The translations under genes were made by a program, and so were the position numbers. Shown in pieces: positions 11,107-23,364 of a stretch of DNA of 64,000 nt. Position 1 is the first letter of the stretch, and each line of letters begins with the position of its first letter. The notes beneath the pieces were generated by a model that saw only the letters and a list, made by a program, of their open reading frames with translations, was not told the origin of the DNA and did not search any database. Source of the stretch: Hyposmocoma kahamanoa (lineage: Eukaryota > Arthropoda > Insecta > Lepidoptera > Cosmopterigidae). The DNA lies in assembly GCF_003589595.1 (NCBI RefSeq), contig NW_020653726.1, forward strand, positions 13,358,321 to 13,422,320, read 5' to 3'.

Positions 11107-11134
11107 GGAACTGTCTGTCTTTTTTTATAATATC
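11089..11134. repeat. Perfect 18-bp hairpin at the family 5 tail
   Basis: The arm GATATTATAAAAAAAGAC (11089-11106) and its exact complement (11117-11134) flank a 10-base loop. It lies where the tail of the repeat meets the flank, as if two tails were joined in opposite directions. Confidence 0.85.
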
Positions 11135-11714
11135 CAACGCATGTAGATGCGCGAATATGATATGTACAACTATATGTACAACTCTTCTCTATCGAAACCG
11201 ACTGCATGCAGGCAGTCTACACTAACTTCGGGCAGTTATCGCTGCACGCCTATTTCAGTTGCTTAGTGTATTTGTTGATGTAGAAATGAAAGATGTTACG
11301 TTACGCTAACTTTACATTTTTTTAAGAGAATAAACATACCACAATCCAAATCACCAAATTTAATATTTCAACAAATTTACGTCTGTTATCCCCGATTATA
11401 CTCTGCGGTGGGATTAGCGATAAAAAAAGTAAACAAAGGTGCAATAAAAAAAAAAGAATTGTGGAAATCGTGTTTTTGTTTTATCCTTAAGTTGATTAAA
11501 CCCTCAAGTCATCGATAGATACAAAATTAATCATATTATTCTGTTAAGAATGTCAACTGCTACTTTGATTCTCGGACAAAAGTTCATATCAAGTGCAGAC
11601 GCTTGACTGCACGAATTTGATTACGACTGAACGTATTAACTGCAGAAGTGCAATCCATCTGCTGACAGGCTTAGACGATGGCGATCGACCTCGATTGCAC
11701 CTATAGATTTCCTT
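11135..11714. other. Stretch without a gene
   Basis: No frame longer than about 50 codons and no repeat landmark is seen. There is an A-run near 11446. Confidence 0.4.
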
Positions 11715-12000
11715 TAGAAACCGTGGTAGTCCAATGGTTTGACCTATTGCCTCTCTAGCAGAGGCCGTGGGATCGAATCTGGGCTCACACCTCTAATTTT
11801 CTTGGAATTTATGTGCGAAATTTAATTTGAAGGAAAATATCGTGATGAAACTTGCACGTCGAAGAATGTTCACAGCCCTTGGAAAACGTGTGACGTCTTT
11901 AACCCACATTGAGCCAACGTGGCGGACTATGGGCTAAATCTTCTCCTGAGAGGAGACCTGTTCCCAGCAGTGGGACGTATATAAAAAGGGTTGATGATAT
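11715..12000 (+). repeat. SINE family 3 (tRNA-derived head, shared tail)
   Basis: The head TAGTCCAATGGTTTGACC resembles an A-box region, and GGGATCGAATCTGGG resembles a B box. It is followed by TTTATGTGCGAAATTTAATT, CTGCACG-type and GAGGAGACCTGTTCCCAGCA blocks, ending near GTTGATGAT. Copies at 33475, 59930 and 60668 share the order. The GTGGGACGTATA...TGATGAT tail resembles an RTE 3' end, which would fit borrowing of the RTE machinery (inference). Confidence 0.75.
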
Positions 12001-12369
12001 TTTCCTACAGAAACAAATATTGATTGTTGCTTCCACCTACTTAGTGTGTGTTTGTATTTTAATAGTGTGTATACAACAAAAAAGGATATATAAATTTGAA
12101 GTAAAAAAAAGTAAGATTTTATTTTCTTAACAAAATACACAATAATGGATATCTTAACACAATAGCTTAAAACTGTATTTAAGAAAAGATTAATCACTTG
12201 GCGACCGTATAGGTAAAAACAAATAACTGTATAATCTATAATATACGCCTTGACCTTAGAAGAACTAAATACACTGCACTACCGCAGTAAAGTACTACAC
12301 GTAAAAAATAAAGAACAAAATTCATTATACAATAATTTCGGTACAATAATCCACTCTGAATAACTTAAT

Positions 12370-12755
12370 TGAAATTTATACAGGCCAAACAATAATAGAA
12401 AACCAAACAATAATAGACGAATTTTTTTTGTTCTTTATGGCAGTGTATTGACCGCTTACGTTGTTTAGTTTGAAACAAATTTGCTTTTTTCAAAATTGAC
12501 TGATATTGTTATATTTATTTAATGATATTCAATCATTTTTATGAAATTACTCCACTAGTTTCATAAAATTATGAATACAAAGATCGAACACAAAGAAAAA
12601 TTCTTTCGTCCCAGCTGGACACGAAACAGCGACCGTGCCGTACGGTGCATGACGCTCCCCCTTTGGACTACAAAACGAACCAGCTGACTTTACGAATTTC
12701 TCTGTGTGCTTGTTGCAGATCTTTATTTTTGGTTTTTAACATTTTTAAAGTCTTT
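12370..12755 (-). repeat. SINE family 4, long degenerate copy
   Basis: It has the family body (ACTAGTGGAGTAATTTCAT on the minus strand), the tRNA-like zone near 12600-12690 and CTGCAACAAGCACACAGAG. A further block TATTGACCGC...TTTGCTTTTTTCAAA at 12445-12500 is also found near 2455-2490, so the mobilised unit may extend beyond the SINE proper. Confidence 0.65.
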
Positions 12756-13805
12756 TTTGCCGTCGCGTTATGTGTGAGAAATCTATGAAAATAAGTTTTC
12801 ACCTTTACAGCTTCCAGTGGCTGACTAGGGATGTCGCTTTAATAATTGTCTATTATGAAAAATAAACTAAACTCTTTACAGGTAAGGTTTTCATATGGTC
12901 CAAAGTATAAATAGTCGATAATAATAATAAATTAATTGTATGTATGTTTACGTGCCGTGTTCAGCTAATATTGGGAGCTAATTACAGGTTTTCACTAACC
13001 GATAGGGCTCTGGGCTCCAATAATTAAGTTACCCACTTGGCTTGCGATTAACTCATTCTACATTGATAATATCTTTATGAGTTTTGTAGTCGTAAGGTAA
13101 ATTTAATATGTGCTTTACCGTTAACTTATTCCGAGTATTAAGGTACCTTTTAATTCGCTATTTTCTAATGCAAATAGGACCCTTTTTGCAACGGTTAGCG
13201 GGTCTCGGCTGCGATGATATACGGCGACATTTTCATCGAGTTAATGTTACTAAATTTGTATAATTTTGCAAGTAAAACGATTCCCGGCTTGTCCTCCAAC
13301 TCGTCGTCAAATTAAAACCAGCGGGTCTTTGATAGTTACAATGATGATTAGGGTTCAAGTGGAGGATGCGTTTAATATTCGGCCGGCGTAGTGACGTCAC
13401 GAATAAGCAGATTTACCACGGCCCCGCAGCGCCTACGCCGAGATATTAACCTGCAGCCTTTGATCCAGTGCTCCAAATCAAATCCTTCATTTGAATAAAA
13501 TAACTTTAGGTCGCCATTCACCCTGAGTACCAAAATCTGACCTGAACTAAACCACGAAAATCCACAGCTTATTCCATAAATTGATTACCGAAGGATTAAT
13601 TTCATTAAAATAATACTTTTCGCTATTCACCCTTTGTTAGGGAAATATCGTCCATCAATTTAAGGATCAGGTGTTCGTTAGGAAAAAACAATGTGCTGCG
13701 AGAAAAACTTCTAATCAAAGATTTTTCGCACTTTTTTCCTGAACGTATCTAAATGTTAAAAGATTTATTGCGTAATGTTAATTGTAAATTTATTTGTGAT
13801 AACTA
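12756..13805. other. Low-repeat tract, possible old unique DNA
   Basis: None of the window's repeat families is recognisable. Local GC rises around 13200-13450, with a full CRE-like palindrome. No long ORF is present. The texture differs from the repeat-rich neighbours and could be conserved non-coding sequence, but only comparison with a relative can show that. Confidence 0.35.
13392..13399. promoter_or_regulatory. CRE-like palindrome TGACGTCA
   Basis: An exact bZIP/CREB consensus site within a locally GC-richer patch (GGCCGGCGTA before it). No gene start is visible nearby. A site of 8 bp is expected about once per 64 kb by chance, so the call is weak. Confidence 0.2.
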
Positions 13806-13945
13806 TTTGACAGTCTTGGTGACGTAACGATTAGCAATGTAGACGCTGGATGTTGTAGGTTCTGGGTTCGATCTCGGTAGGGAAAATAACTTTTCTAAAT
13901 TGTTTCTCTTTCTGGGTGTTTTGCGAAGTTCCCTGAAGTTAAATT
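13806..13945 (+). repeat. SINE family 2 copy
   Basis: The tRNA-like head is GTGACGTAACGATTAGCAAT (A-box region), and the B box is in TTCTGGGTTCGATCTCGG. The body TTCTGGGTGTTTTGCGAAGT matches copies at 3785 and 34850. Confidence 0.7.
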
Positions 13946-16900
13946 GGTCATTACGCTTATCTTTCATAAGCGATATTCTTATCTAATACTTATACTCGAG
14001 TATCATTTCTATTCATATACGAGTATATGCGTATTCTAACTTTTACTTACTATCATCGTCATAATAGACCCTCCTATCGATCCTCCTGATTTTAACTAAT
14101 GGGATCCTTTGATCCCCGTGACACCACTCCACACACACTCCTATACTTTCACCACCCCAAGATACCCCCCTGGTACCTTCTGTTCAAGAGGCGGCCTTTA
14201 CTCTTAATCTATTTACTGCTTCATGATACCCTATTATCAGGCCGTTATGACTATCAATACTAAATCTAAGTTAGCTATAAACATTGCGTAAATTTATCAA
14301 TTGTGGTCCTACCAGTGTACTGATTCCTGGTAACTCGCTTTCAGAATTCTTCTGAAAGCGAGTCTTCTGACGCCGTTATACTGGTTGATTGATGTGGTTA
14401 TTTTTATTGTTCGTCTAAATGGCTATTGATACTCATAAACAAAATTTTGTTCATTAACTATTTAAAATTCATTAAGTGGTTAAAATCATTTTAATTAAGA
14501 CTCAGAAAACTGATTTTTAACCAATTCACATATCGTCGTCTTAGAGTGAATACCTCGTACGTGATTTCAATGTAATTTTTCAGGACGAAGATAAAAATGT
14601 GGTGTGAAATGTAATAAACGCAATAATGTTTGTAGTTAGCATTTTAATCAGTTAAATTATACCTTTTTCAGATACTATATTGCTTTAATAATATATTAAG
14701 GAAAATATTTATGTTTTTCTTTAACAAAAATCACTATCAACGCAGTATTATATAACTACTATATAACGAATTTTTCATTCTAAGGCTAGATATACTAAAT
14801 AAGAATACAATATACTAAAATAAAGTAAAAAATAAATAAGATATACTGAAATAAAGTGATAACAAAGCATAGCACTTCTTAATACACAATAAGGTATATG
14901 CCACTTCTCCGAAGGTGGTAGCAAGCTAATATGACAGGTACAGAATGTTTCACAAAATTCCTAAACATAAGGTTTCAGTACAATAAACGTAGTCCCAGAG
15001 GAAGCCGTAATAACGTCAGGTTTTGACCTTGAGATCAACGAAGGTACTTGGGAAAGTACGAAGGCTTCGGAGGTCGAATCTCTGAACCCCGCCGGGATTA
15101 GCGTCAAACGAAGAAAAAGACGCGGGAAATAAACCGTAATCCAAGAGACGTGACCTAAATACCTACTTAAACAGCGACTATTTGATATCTGCAAAAACAA
15201 TTCGATTTAAATTTCCCTCTCTTTCCTGTTCTTTTGACGGAATTAGATTGTATTTTCACGCATGATTTTAGCTCATTCTTTCGCTGAAGTTACATTCCGC
15301 GTATGTTACTTTTTAGGAAATTCAATGATGGGAGATTCCAATATACCCCTAGAATTTAATAGCGCCTCCTCGTAGCCTCTTCAGTGTGTAGCGCAGCGGG
15401 TCTGCAGTCACGCCAATGCACGTTGCAATGTCTACTACAAATGTTACGACATTTCCGACATCTGCATCGGCGCCTCTTCTATAAAGGAAATTAAAACAAT
15501 GTTAGAGCGGCGAAGCATATATCAATTCAATGAATGATAATTTTGGGTTAATGTAAATAGCTAATAACTGGGAAGATATAAAATTACATTTCATCGTCAT
15601 ATGGACGACCATAGCCCGGTTTCATTGCTGGTATAGGTCTCCTTTGGTTTATGTTACCCTTACATTATATTTAATGGTAGTATATATTTTCGTAAATGAA
15701 ATTCGGCTGCACCTTTTATAATTCGGTCACAAAAGCACGAGGCGTAAGTCGCGCGTTGTAATCGAGCTAAATGTTAAAGAGCAACCGTTTACATTAACCG
15801 CTTTTGTGAAACAAATGAAAACTGCGCTCTGGGGCAGCATTTCTAAGTTAAATTATTTGTTCTTTTTAGTGGCAGTAGAGGCAAAAATTCTATCTTATTT
15901 ACTTTTTACATCGGTATAGCGCAAAGTTAAATGCACTTACGAGAATATCGTTAAAGTGGTTTAAAAAAAAGAACTAGGGCCAATACAATATATTAATATG
16001 CATATTATTTTTCTTATTTGATTTGTTTCAGTATATGAATATAATGAGTTTTGTATTTGGGTTTACCTAATAGTTTCAGTTGTTCAATTTACTGAGAAAA
16101 GGACTAGAAAAATACTGTAGCATGGTAAATAAGTCAGACCTAATTCGTCCACTGCGTGCAATGTTTAAATAACCCTTAACCCGGATTAAAGGGTTTGGTT
16201 TGCGCATAATCCGTTCTTATTCCTCCCTAAATGGATATTGAAAAAATTTGATGGGACCGTTTTATCGGAAACTCTTTTTCAGAAGTGCTCTATTTTGCCT
16301 TTCGGAATGACGTCGATTTAAGGTGAATGAACGAGCGAAATCCCTCTACATGGAATAGGCGGTGCTGAGAAGGTGATGAGTTTATACAGTACCATTTAGT
16401 CGACGGCGCACCTTTGAACCGAGAAATTGACGTCAAGAGTAAGCCTTCGCTCGATTTAGTCCACAGCAATCCTTTTCACTTATTCCATTTTCAAACAATT
16501 TTCACTCGCACACAGTTTGACTCTCGGAAAATCGTAGGGTTCACTTAATAGACAGGTCAATGTGTTTGCTAAATTGTTTGCCTGAATAATAGTTTCTATT
16601 CCCGTCCACATCGGAAGACAGTTTATTCTAACTTCGGAATAGATAAATCTAAATCGTATTGGTACTTTTTCGTAGTTTAAGATTTAAAATATTTTTTCTT
16701 TATCAGACAATTATTCAACCGAAAACTGAATATTTATTGTGTTGTAAAATAGTTAGTAGAATTGTGTGCTAAATTATTCAGGTCATTTGTTTAAGTGATA
16801 TAGCGTACGTGCATAGTCCATTAAGGGGAGGTCTGTAAATTTTAACTAGCTGTTTACGATTGACGAAATGTGCAAATCATAATGTTATTGTGGTGAAGAA

Positions 16901-18109
16901 GCGACGAGCACTATATCTAGCATTTAATTTAACGATCCCAGCTCGACAATAACCTCGCCATGGAACTTAATGGTCCGTAAAGCGGTCTCGATTAAAACTG
17001 CCGTCTATATGGATAAGGCCAGTCGTTTTAGTGTGTGGAGTAAACTTTTAATGAGTTTACGAGAACCCCTGGCGCTCGCCGCCGGTGGTGTATGAGCTAC
17101 CTACGCCCGGTTGATGAGAGTTATTCCCAAACGTCATATTTAACCTTATTAGATCTACACGTAGAACTACTTGTGCAGGCTGCGGTATAAATTTATGGCA
17201 GCTGGGACAGGTTTACGCATTATAATGAAAAATATTTCTAGGACTACTGTTTAGTTCCTTAAAGATGTTATATAACACTACCCTGTTGATTTATACAGGC
17301 GATGCCACAATCATTCTCATTAGAGACGGAGTTAATACTTCTTAGTAATATATTTTCTCATTTGGCATGTTTAAAGTACTGAATCTTTCCGTTTACCCAG
17401 AATCCAATTTATCCATTAAATTTTCTTTGATGCAAAGATTAGCATGTGTAATTTAAGAAACAGTGAATTTCTTTTTAAATGATCCTTAATTTACAATCTG
17501 TATAAGACGAAGAATATAATTTGATATCTCCAAACGTACATGTCAATCGGTCGACTAGAAATTAAGGCGCTATTACCGTTTGCAAACATGAAACATAGAA
17601 CTAATACGAGTGAGGTAAATATAAATAAGGTAATTGAAATGTTAAGAACGTGTTTGCAGAGCTGTAGACTTGGTGAGTTTCTTGGTTCCGTAGCTTCGCC
17701 CGTATATTTAAGACGTCATATACAAGTGTTACAGAAACAAGGTGTAGAAACTTGGACAGCACGGGGACATAAATCAGGGCGTGGGAGTGCGGCAGCTGGC
17801 AGCCCGTGAATAGTTCTGTCGGGGAACGACCGCGTATGACATTCGATTACCCTCGCTTCCGAGTCCGCCAGGGAGAATTTTGCATCCCTCGTTTGAAATA
17901 GAGCAATAGATTGACATTTTTATATTTGCACAATGATGTTACTTTCATCCCATGTACAAGCACTTGTGAATGAAAATGTAGACTTTGATATACAAAGATG
18001 TTTTATGGTATCGCATTTCAAACCTTTTTATTTTGGTTGACGGAGTTTATCTTTAAATGAAAAGAACGTGAACATTGTAAGGATAAACAAAATAGTCCCA
18101 ATATTACAT
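13946..18109. other. Long low-repeat tract without a recognisable gene
   Basis: About 4 kb with little of the window's dispersed repeats apart from a short CTGGTATAGGTCTCC tail near 15627. Short open frames at 14961-15200 (minus) and 17540-17809 (plus, 89 codons) show no domain, signal peptide or repeat I recognise. This could be old unique intergenic or intronic DNA. A small direct inverted pair, GAAAGCGAGT near 14352 against ACTCGCTTTC near 14333, forms a hairpin. Confidence 0.4.
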
Positions 18110-18190
18110 TTAATAATAATAGTCAACCTATATATAGTCCCACTGCTGGGCACAGGCATCCTCTCACAATGGGAGGGGGTCTTCACACAC
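18110..18190 (-). repeat. LINE or SINE 3'-tail fragment (CCCACTGCTGGG motif)
   Basis: The motif TCCCACTGCTGGGCACAGGC followed by ATCCTCTCAC recurs at 35775-35825 and, decayed, near 15615. In minus sense it resembles the CCCAGCAGTGGGA tail of SINE family 3. Only the tail remains. Confidence 0.5.
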
Positions 18191-18235
18191 ATCATTAAAC
18201 TGCTTTACAGATTTTCAATTTTCAATTTTTATAGT

Positions 18236-18515
18236 CCCAAGTGACGGGACGAACAAGTTATGCGTCTAGTGGAAAGTGACACGCTTACCTAGCAGTTGCG
18301 TGCCACTCAAAGCTTTAAATCGCAAAGTTTTGATGGGCACTGTGACATCGCTCGTCACCCTGAGACATAAGTTGACAAGTCCCATGTATTTCACCAGCAC
18401 CCTTCAAAACCGGAATATAGTAATGTTCACGTTACCGCTTAGCATAGGTAAGGTTCCCTCGGCGAATCTTTCACTAGAAGCTCTACTGCTACTAAAAGAC
18501 TTGTGCAGGTTTCCT
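18236..18515 (-). repeat. Dispersed repeat family 5, near-full copy
   Basis: It starts with CCCAAGTGACGGGACGAACA (tail side), and carries TTTAAATCGCAAAG, CACCCTGAGACATAAGTTGA, TTCAAAACCGGA and a head AAGCTCTACTGCTACTAAAA. The 100-codon frame at 18276-18578 lies in this repeat and is not a gene. Confidence 0.8.
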
Positions 18516-19740
18516 CATGTTTTACTTCACCGAAAAACTCATGGTAAATATCAAATCAAATTGTGGTACTGTTTATAAGAATAATGAACTGTGAGCAACC
18601 TTGCATGTGAAAGAATGGTTACAAAATATTTCGAATAAGTGTGAAAATTAGGTTTTAGGTACTTCACATTAGGTCGAACCATAAATATGGAGAATACACG
18701 TTTTCGTGATTCTTTTCTAGGCGGAAATCGCGCCCGTCCGCGAGACATATTTCAAATTAATCTGATTCTAGTTGGTGCTGTTGTGTCTGCGTAGAATAAG
18801 ACTCTCGAACAGCTTACTGTACTGTACAAATTTTCATAGTTTTATCGGTTTTCCATACAAATTTTCATCCCCTATTTTACTCTGTCTAAGACAAACTTTT
18901 GTTACAAAAAGCATCTTATGTCCTTTTCTTAGGTTCCATCAAAATTCATAAAAATTGAGGTTTTAGGTGTAAAAACGTAACAGGCAGAGTTAGTTTCGCA
19001 TATAGAACCCTAGTTTAGATTTATCTATTTCATCTGACACACTAAACTTCAAAAAATAAAAGCGCGCTTTGAAAATTAACTTTCTGTTGGTTCACGAGGC
19101 AATTCCACGAGAACAATATGGACAGTGCGATATATGTAAAAATGAAATTAAAAAAAAAAAGAATGGCTTTATTGAATCACGCCGTAGTTTCCAAACAGCA
19201 TAGCTGATAAAAACTAGATTCAAAGTAATTTTGTTAATATAGACTTTATTACGTTTCAGTGACAATTAATTTGCGATTCTTGCAATGTTGAGTGAAACGC
19301 GCACTGAAAGAAAAAGGTATATTGAGTACGGTAGCAGAGGAACAAGATGGTAGAGCTACGAGGTTTTTGAGCTGAAAGTAGTTTATTTCGTTTCTTAGCC
19401 TGTTCAATGTAAAGAATACTTTTTTCTTTATTTGGTTCACAGAACTGAATGAACACAAATAAATTACGTGAAAATAAAAATCATTTTAACATGTCGGAGC
19501 ATGCACATCCTTCTCGCTGTGAACACAGTATGCTAAACATAATCATTCTTGGTCTGGAGAATAATAAAGTTTTAAACTGTTGGTAGGTAGGTATTATCTA
19601 AAAATAATTATTACGAAACAAAATAAAATGGTTTCGACTTTTAAATTTAACATAAGGATAACAATAATCGCCTAAAAGAAGAAATTGAGGGGCTAAATAT
19701 ATCTAAATCCTTATAAATACGATGAACAGATACGACGTAA
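18516..19740. other. Stretch without a gene
   Basis: AT-rich, with an A-run near 19150. The short frames (for example 19249-19458 minus) show no family motif. Confidence 0.4.
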
Positions 19741-19892
19741 CACCATCGTCGTCGTAAAACCCTGTGTCGCGGGTGCCATGGACAACCACAAATTGCATCC
19801 AAACTCATGAGAGAAATAAATGTAGGCCATACAAATATTAATCGAATCTGGGACCTCTACGTGGCAAGTTGGTATGAGAAGGCAGTTAAAAA
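19741..19892 (-). repeat. SINE family 1, degenerate copy
   Basis: It matches the good copy at 46475-46711 through AAACCCTGTGTCGCGGGTGC, AAATAAATGTAGGCCATACA and GGGACCTCTACGTGGCA. The tRNA-like head is eroded. Confidence 0.75.
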
Positions 19893-20039
19893 ATGTTTAG
19901 TACGAGTGTGTGGAAGAATGAATGTTTTTCTACTTACGGAACGGCTAGAAGGGCGAGGAATTTTGAAGTCAATTTTCTACTAAAAGTACAGTTGAGAAGA
20001 AGTTTTAAGACTTCGTTAATTTTGATTAAAATTTCGATT

Positions 20040-20235
20040 CACCGCCTCCGTGATCGAACGTTTACCATGCTGATCTGCCACGAAGAGGACTCGGGTTTGA
20101 TTCACGAGGCGGGAGACGTGTTTGTACACACATTCGCCTACATTTATTTATCTGGTGAGTTTGGATGAAATTTGTTGTTGTCTATATGTGGCCATGGCTT
20201 CTGAAATACGGGGTTTCCCTAATCTATGTACTATG
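20040..20235 (+). repeat. SINE family 1, degenerate copy
   Basis: The head is CCGCCTCCGTGATCGAACG, the B-box position reads GGGTTTGATTC, and the body has GCCTACATTTATTTATC and GGGGTTTCCCTAAT. It is diverged but has the same block order as 46475-46711. Confidence 0.75.
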
Positions 20236-20265
20236 ACACTCATACCGCTGACTGATTTTAATTTT

Positions 20266-20540
20266 ATTAACCGGCTTCAAAAAAGGAGGAGGTTTTCATT
20301 TCGTCTGTATGTTTTTTTGTATATATGTTAAGCGATAACTTCGTTAGCATTATCAGCATGCACGGTACCTCAGTAGTGGTCCCATTTCAATTTGAAAAAA
20401 GTATTTCACCTCTAAGGGTGGAAAACTAGGGGATGAATCCGTTTTTGCGCACTTTCCGGTAACCGATTTCAATAAAACTTGGCAAATAGATGAAATTCTA
20501 CGAACTTTTGAGGTCGGTTTTTTAGTACACTGTACTGAGA
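20266..20540 (+). repeat. Dispersed repeat family 6 (GACTTCAAAAAAGGAGGAGG type)
   Basis: It begins TTAACCGGCTTCAAAAAAGG and ends CTTTTGAGGTCGGTTTTTTA, so the ends are roughly inverted. The interior has ATTTCAATAAAACTTGGCAA. Other copies are 36785-37225, 47056-47376 and 53385-53566. Beyond the inverted ends the flank AGTACACTGTACTGAGATTA is also shared, so the true unit is slightly longer. The short frame 20353-20562 is inside this repeat. Confidence 0.75.
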
Positions 20541-20649
20541 TTATTTTATTTGAAAAATGCAATTACGCTGATTTTGCTTAACAATAATACTGAAACTAAA
20601 TATAATTATAGAAAACAGCTTATAGGGGGTTGTAGAACTTGTTTCGCTG

Positions 20650-20712
20650 TTTCCAGCGTGTCGCTTACTACCAGTCGCACGACTTGTTCGTCCCGTCACT
20701 TAATATCGTAGT
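20650..20712 (+). repeat. Family 5 tail fragment
   Basis: Only the tail half is kept: GTGTCGCTTACTACCAGTCG, CACGACTTGTTCGTCCCGTC, ACTTAATATCGTA. Confidence 0.65.
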
Positions 20713-21027
20713 GTTAATACGATAGTGTATTAACTCAAAAAGTGTCATCAGAGTCATCAGATATCTAAATAATTTCCGACTTCCCAAACATATTAAAAAA
20801 TAATAATGTCATGTTTTTGAGTAACGACTGTTTTGGTCAGAACTAGGTCATTTAAAGTGTTTCTCATTTTAAAGTCTTACAATAGTCTAACGATAGTTTT
20901 ATTGACGTGAAGAGAATCAAATTGTAGGTTTAGCAACGATAATAATCTTGAATTGCACATATTTTGAGTTACTGGCTATTGTAATAGCAGTGCGATCTTA
21001 AAAAATTAAAAATAAATTGTATTTTTT

Positions 21028-21335
21028 TTATAACACTAAGTGACGGGGCGAACAAATTCTGCGCCTGTTGACAAGAGATACGTTTGTCCATAACAGCTGC
21101 AGCGCCACACCAAGCTTTAAATCACAAAGATCTGAGGGGCACTGCTACTGCGCCCGACACCCTGAAACATAAATTGTCCCATGTGCCTGTAATTTCACCA
21201 GGACCGTTGCCCTTCAAAACCGGAACGTAGTAATAGGTACTCACATTACTGTTTGGCGGCAGAAATAGCTAAATAGCAGTACGTCTCTGGACGAACTCTT
21301 TCACAAGGAGCTCTACAGCTACTAAAATTCTGTAT
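21028..21335 (-). repeat. Dispersed repeat family 5, near-full copy
   Basis: It has the tail ATAACACTAAGTGACGGGGC, TTTAAATCACAAAGATCTGA, CACCCTGAAACATAAATTG, TTCAAAACCGGAACGTAGTA, TGGCGGCAGAAATAG and GGAGCTCTACAGCTACTAAA. Confidence 0.85.
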
Positions 21336-22125
21336 TGATTCTTTAGCGTGCGCATAAAAAGTTAAAACGTAAAACTATAAGGTGACAATGTAAAGGCGTT
21401 CAATTTAGGGTATTGTAAGAGTGGAATGATTGTGAGTATGTTTGCATAAAACGTAATAGCAGATTGTGGCCGCGCGGGGGAGTACCGGCAGATTTCGCAT
21501 TCTGCCATCTGCTCACATTTAGATCCCTTATAAAATGTTACTGCGCATTATCACACGTGGATATGGCCTCGGCCTCGCGGTTATTTCGAAACGTTACCTT
21601 TTTATGACACTAATGGAAAATACTGTTTAGCTTCAGAGTCATGTTTCTTTACGCACTCTCGCAGTTGCCGGGTATTTCGTAAATGGGATTTTTTATTTAT
21701 GGACTTAAGTTATGGCGTATGGCTTTGTGAAGTGGTTATAAAAATAATTCCGTGTATCACAAAGCTAAGTGACTCGATGGAACTTTGTAATACATTGATA
21801 TCTTACTTACATTATGGTAAATGTAAGCAAGTCGGCAGTACGATCTACGCTGTCAATGAATATGTATCAACTAAAAACATCACAGATGTGAACCTAAACG
21901 AAAAAAGAAAAGACTGTAAAATAAACTATGGAAAATAAACATTTAAGAATACGTATTTCTTTAGTTAGTATGTAAACACTTTATTGTAAAACAAAACAAT
22001 TACTTTTTACCAAGAAATGAAACGTTTTTGTACAAAGGCCAGCTAATCCCATAATGGGGCTTCTTCCAGCTAACCTTTAAACAATTGAAAGAAAAGTAGG
22101 CTCCTGTGTCGGCAATATAATCTAA
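21336..22125. other. Stretch without a gene
   Basis: A 79-codon frame at 21699-21938 has no recognisable motif. Nothing else stands out. Confidence 0.4.
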
Positions 22126-22342
22126 ATAACGCTCACAACGCACACACTCAACATAGCCCCGCACTAGGGAAACCCTGTGTCGCGGTTGCCATGGACACAC
22201 ACATAGACAACCACAAATACACCCAAAAAACACGAGATAAATAATTGTAGGCCATACAAATATTTCTCCCGGCCCGGGAATCGAACCTGGGACCTCTGCG
22301 TGGCAGTCCGGCATGGTAACCGTTCGACCACGGAGGCAGTTA
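22126..22342 (-). repeat. SINE family 1, good copy
   Basis: On the minus strand it reads CTGCCTCCGTGGTCGAACGG (A-box region), TGCCACGCAGAGGTCCCAGG, GTTCGATTCCCGGGCCGGGA (B box) and a body ending GGGGCTATGTTGAGTGTGTG. The frames 22000-22314 and 22164-22391 on this strand are translations of the SINE, not genes. Confidence 0.88.
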
Positions 22343-23080
22343 ATAAAAGCAAAATAAAAGTAAAAAAAAGGCTAAATAAAAGTAAAATCATAATATTTAA
22401 TGCTACATACTAAATAATTACAAGAACAAATTTAGTATATCAAATGTACACACGAATACATGATATTAAGTAAATGATGATATACTAATACATAATTATA
22501 AAATATTATATAAGTAGTAAAATGAATGTACAAAATAAGACTATAAATAAACATGTGAAATTTTTATTTAGTTATTATATTATATATTAGTTCGACAAAA
22601 GGGTGCACGAAATGAGACTCCTCCGAATGGCGTACTGCTCATGTCCTCTGTACGTCTCTGTTGCACTTTGAGCAACAATCGGCGAGTACGTTACGCCGAT
22701 TGGCAAATTCTTTCACCACCATGGCAAATATGTCTCTATGTGTATGTACTCAGTAGTGGCAATAACTTCTGGCCACAATAGTATAATGTATGCTATCGGT
22801 ACGATAAAGAGTTCAAAAAGATTTCTTATTATTGGTATAAAATTATCGTTGAAATAATGGAGATTTCAATAATCAGCGACTTGTTTAGTTATTGTGCCTT
22901 GAAGCGCTTTCAACATTATGTTTCCAGCTAAAATTTGGGTATGTACAGCTGTTTAAGTATAGACCATTTATATAGATAATTTTTAATTCTTCTTAAATAA
23001 TGTAATACTACAGAGTTTTCCGTACATATTAAAACCATATAATGATAATTGAGTTCACTGAATGTTAGGATATTTCACCA
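22343..23080. other. Stretch without a gene; short hairpin at 22676-22704
   Basis: AT-rich DNA, then a moderately GC patch at 22600-22740 with the inverted pair CAATCGGCG/CGCCGATTG. The minus strand of the patch is open for about 30 codons only. No family is recognised. Confidence 0.35.
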
Positions 23081-23084
23081 CGAC

Positions 23085-23310
23085 GTCATTCAATTACTTT
23101 TTTGTGAAATTACTCCTCTAGTTTGTTATAATTATTAATACAAAGATCACTTAGAAAAAAATCCTTCAAACCGGCCGGATTGGAACCAACGTCTTGTAAC
23201 AAGCCGTGGCAGACGCTATACTAACTAAGCCACGGAACGAACCAGCGAACCTTACGAACTTTTGTATGTGCTTGTTCAGGCTTTTGTTTTTGGTTTTTAC
23301 ATATTCATTC
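23085..23310 (-). repeat. SINE family 4 copy
   Basis: Minus strand: GGTTCGTTCCGTGGCTTAGT (A-box region), a B-box-like GGTTCCAATCC, then ATTAATAATTATAACAAACT. It lies at the same spacing as in the copy at 9405-9640. Confidence 0.75.
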
Positions 23311-23364
23311 ATTTAAGGAGCTTCTATTTTAATATGATTCTAGTTAATATTCAACATTTGCCTT

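Noticed and set aside
17540..17809. 89-codon plus frame
   Set aside because: No recognisable motif, and its length is not unusual by chance. I mention it in the tract description only.
22000..22391. 104- and 75-codon minus frames
   Set aside because: Both are translations of the SINE family 1 copy and its flank; the matching peptide appears at 46485 in another copy.
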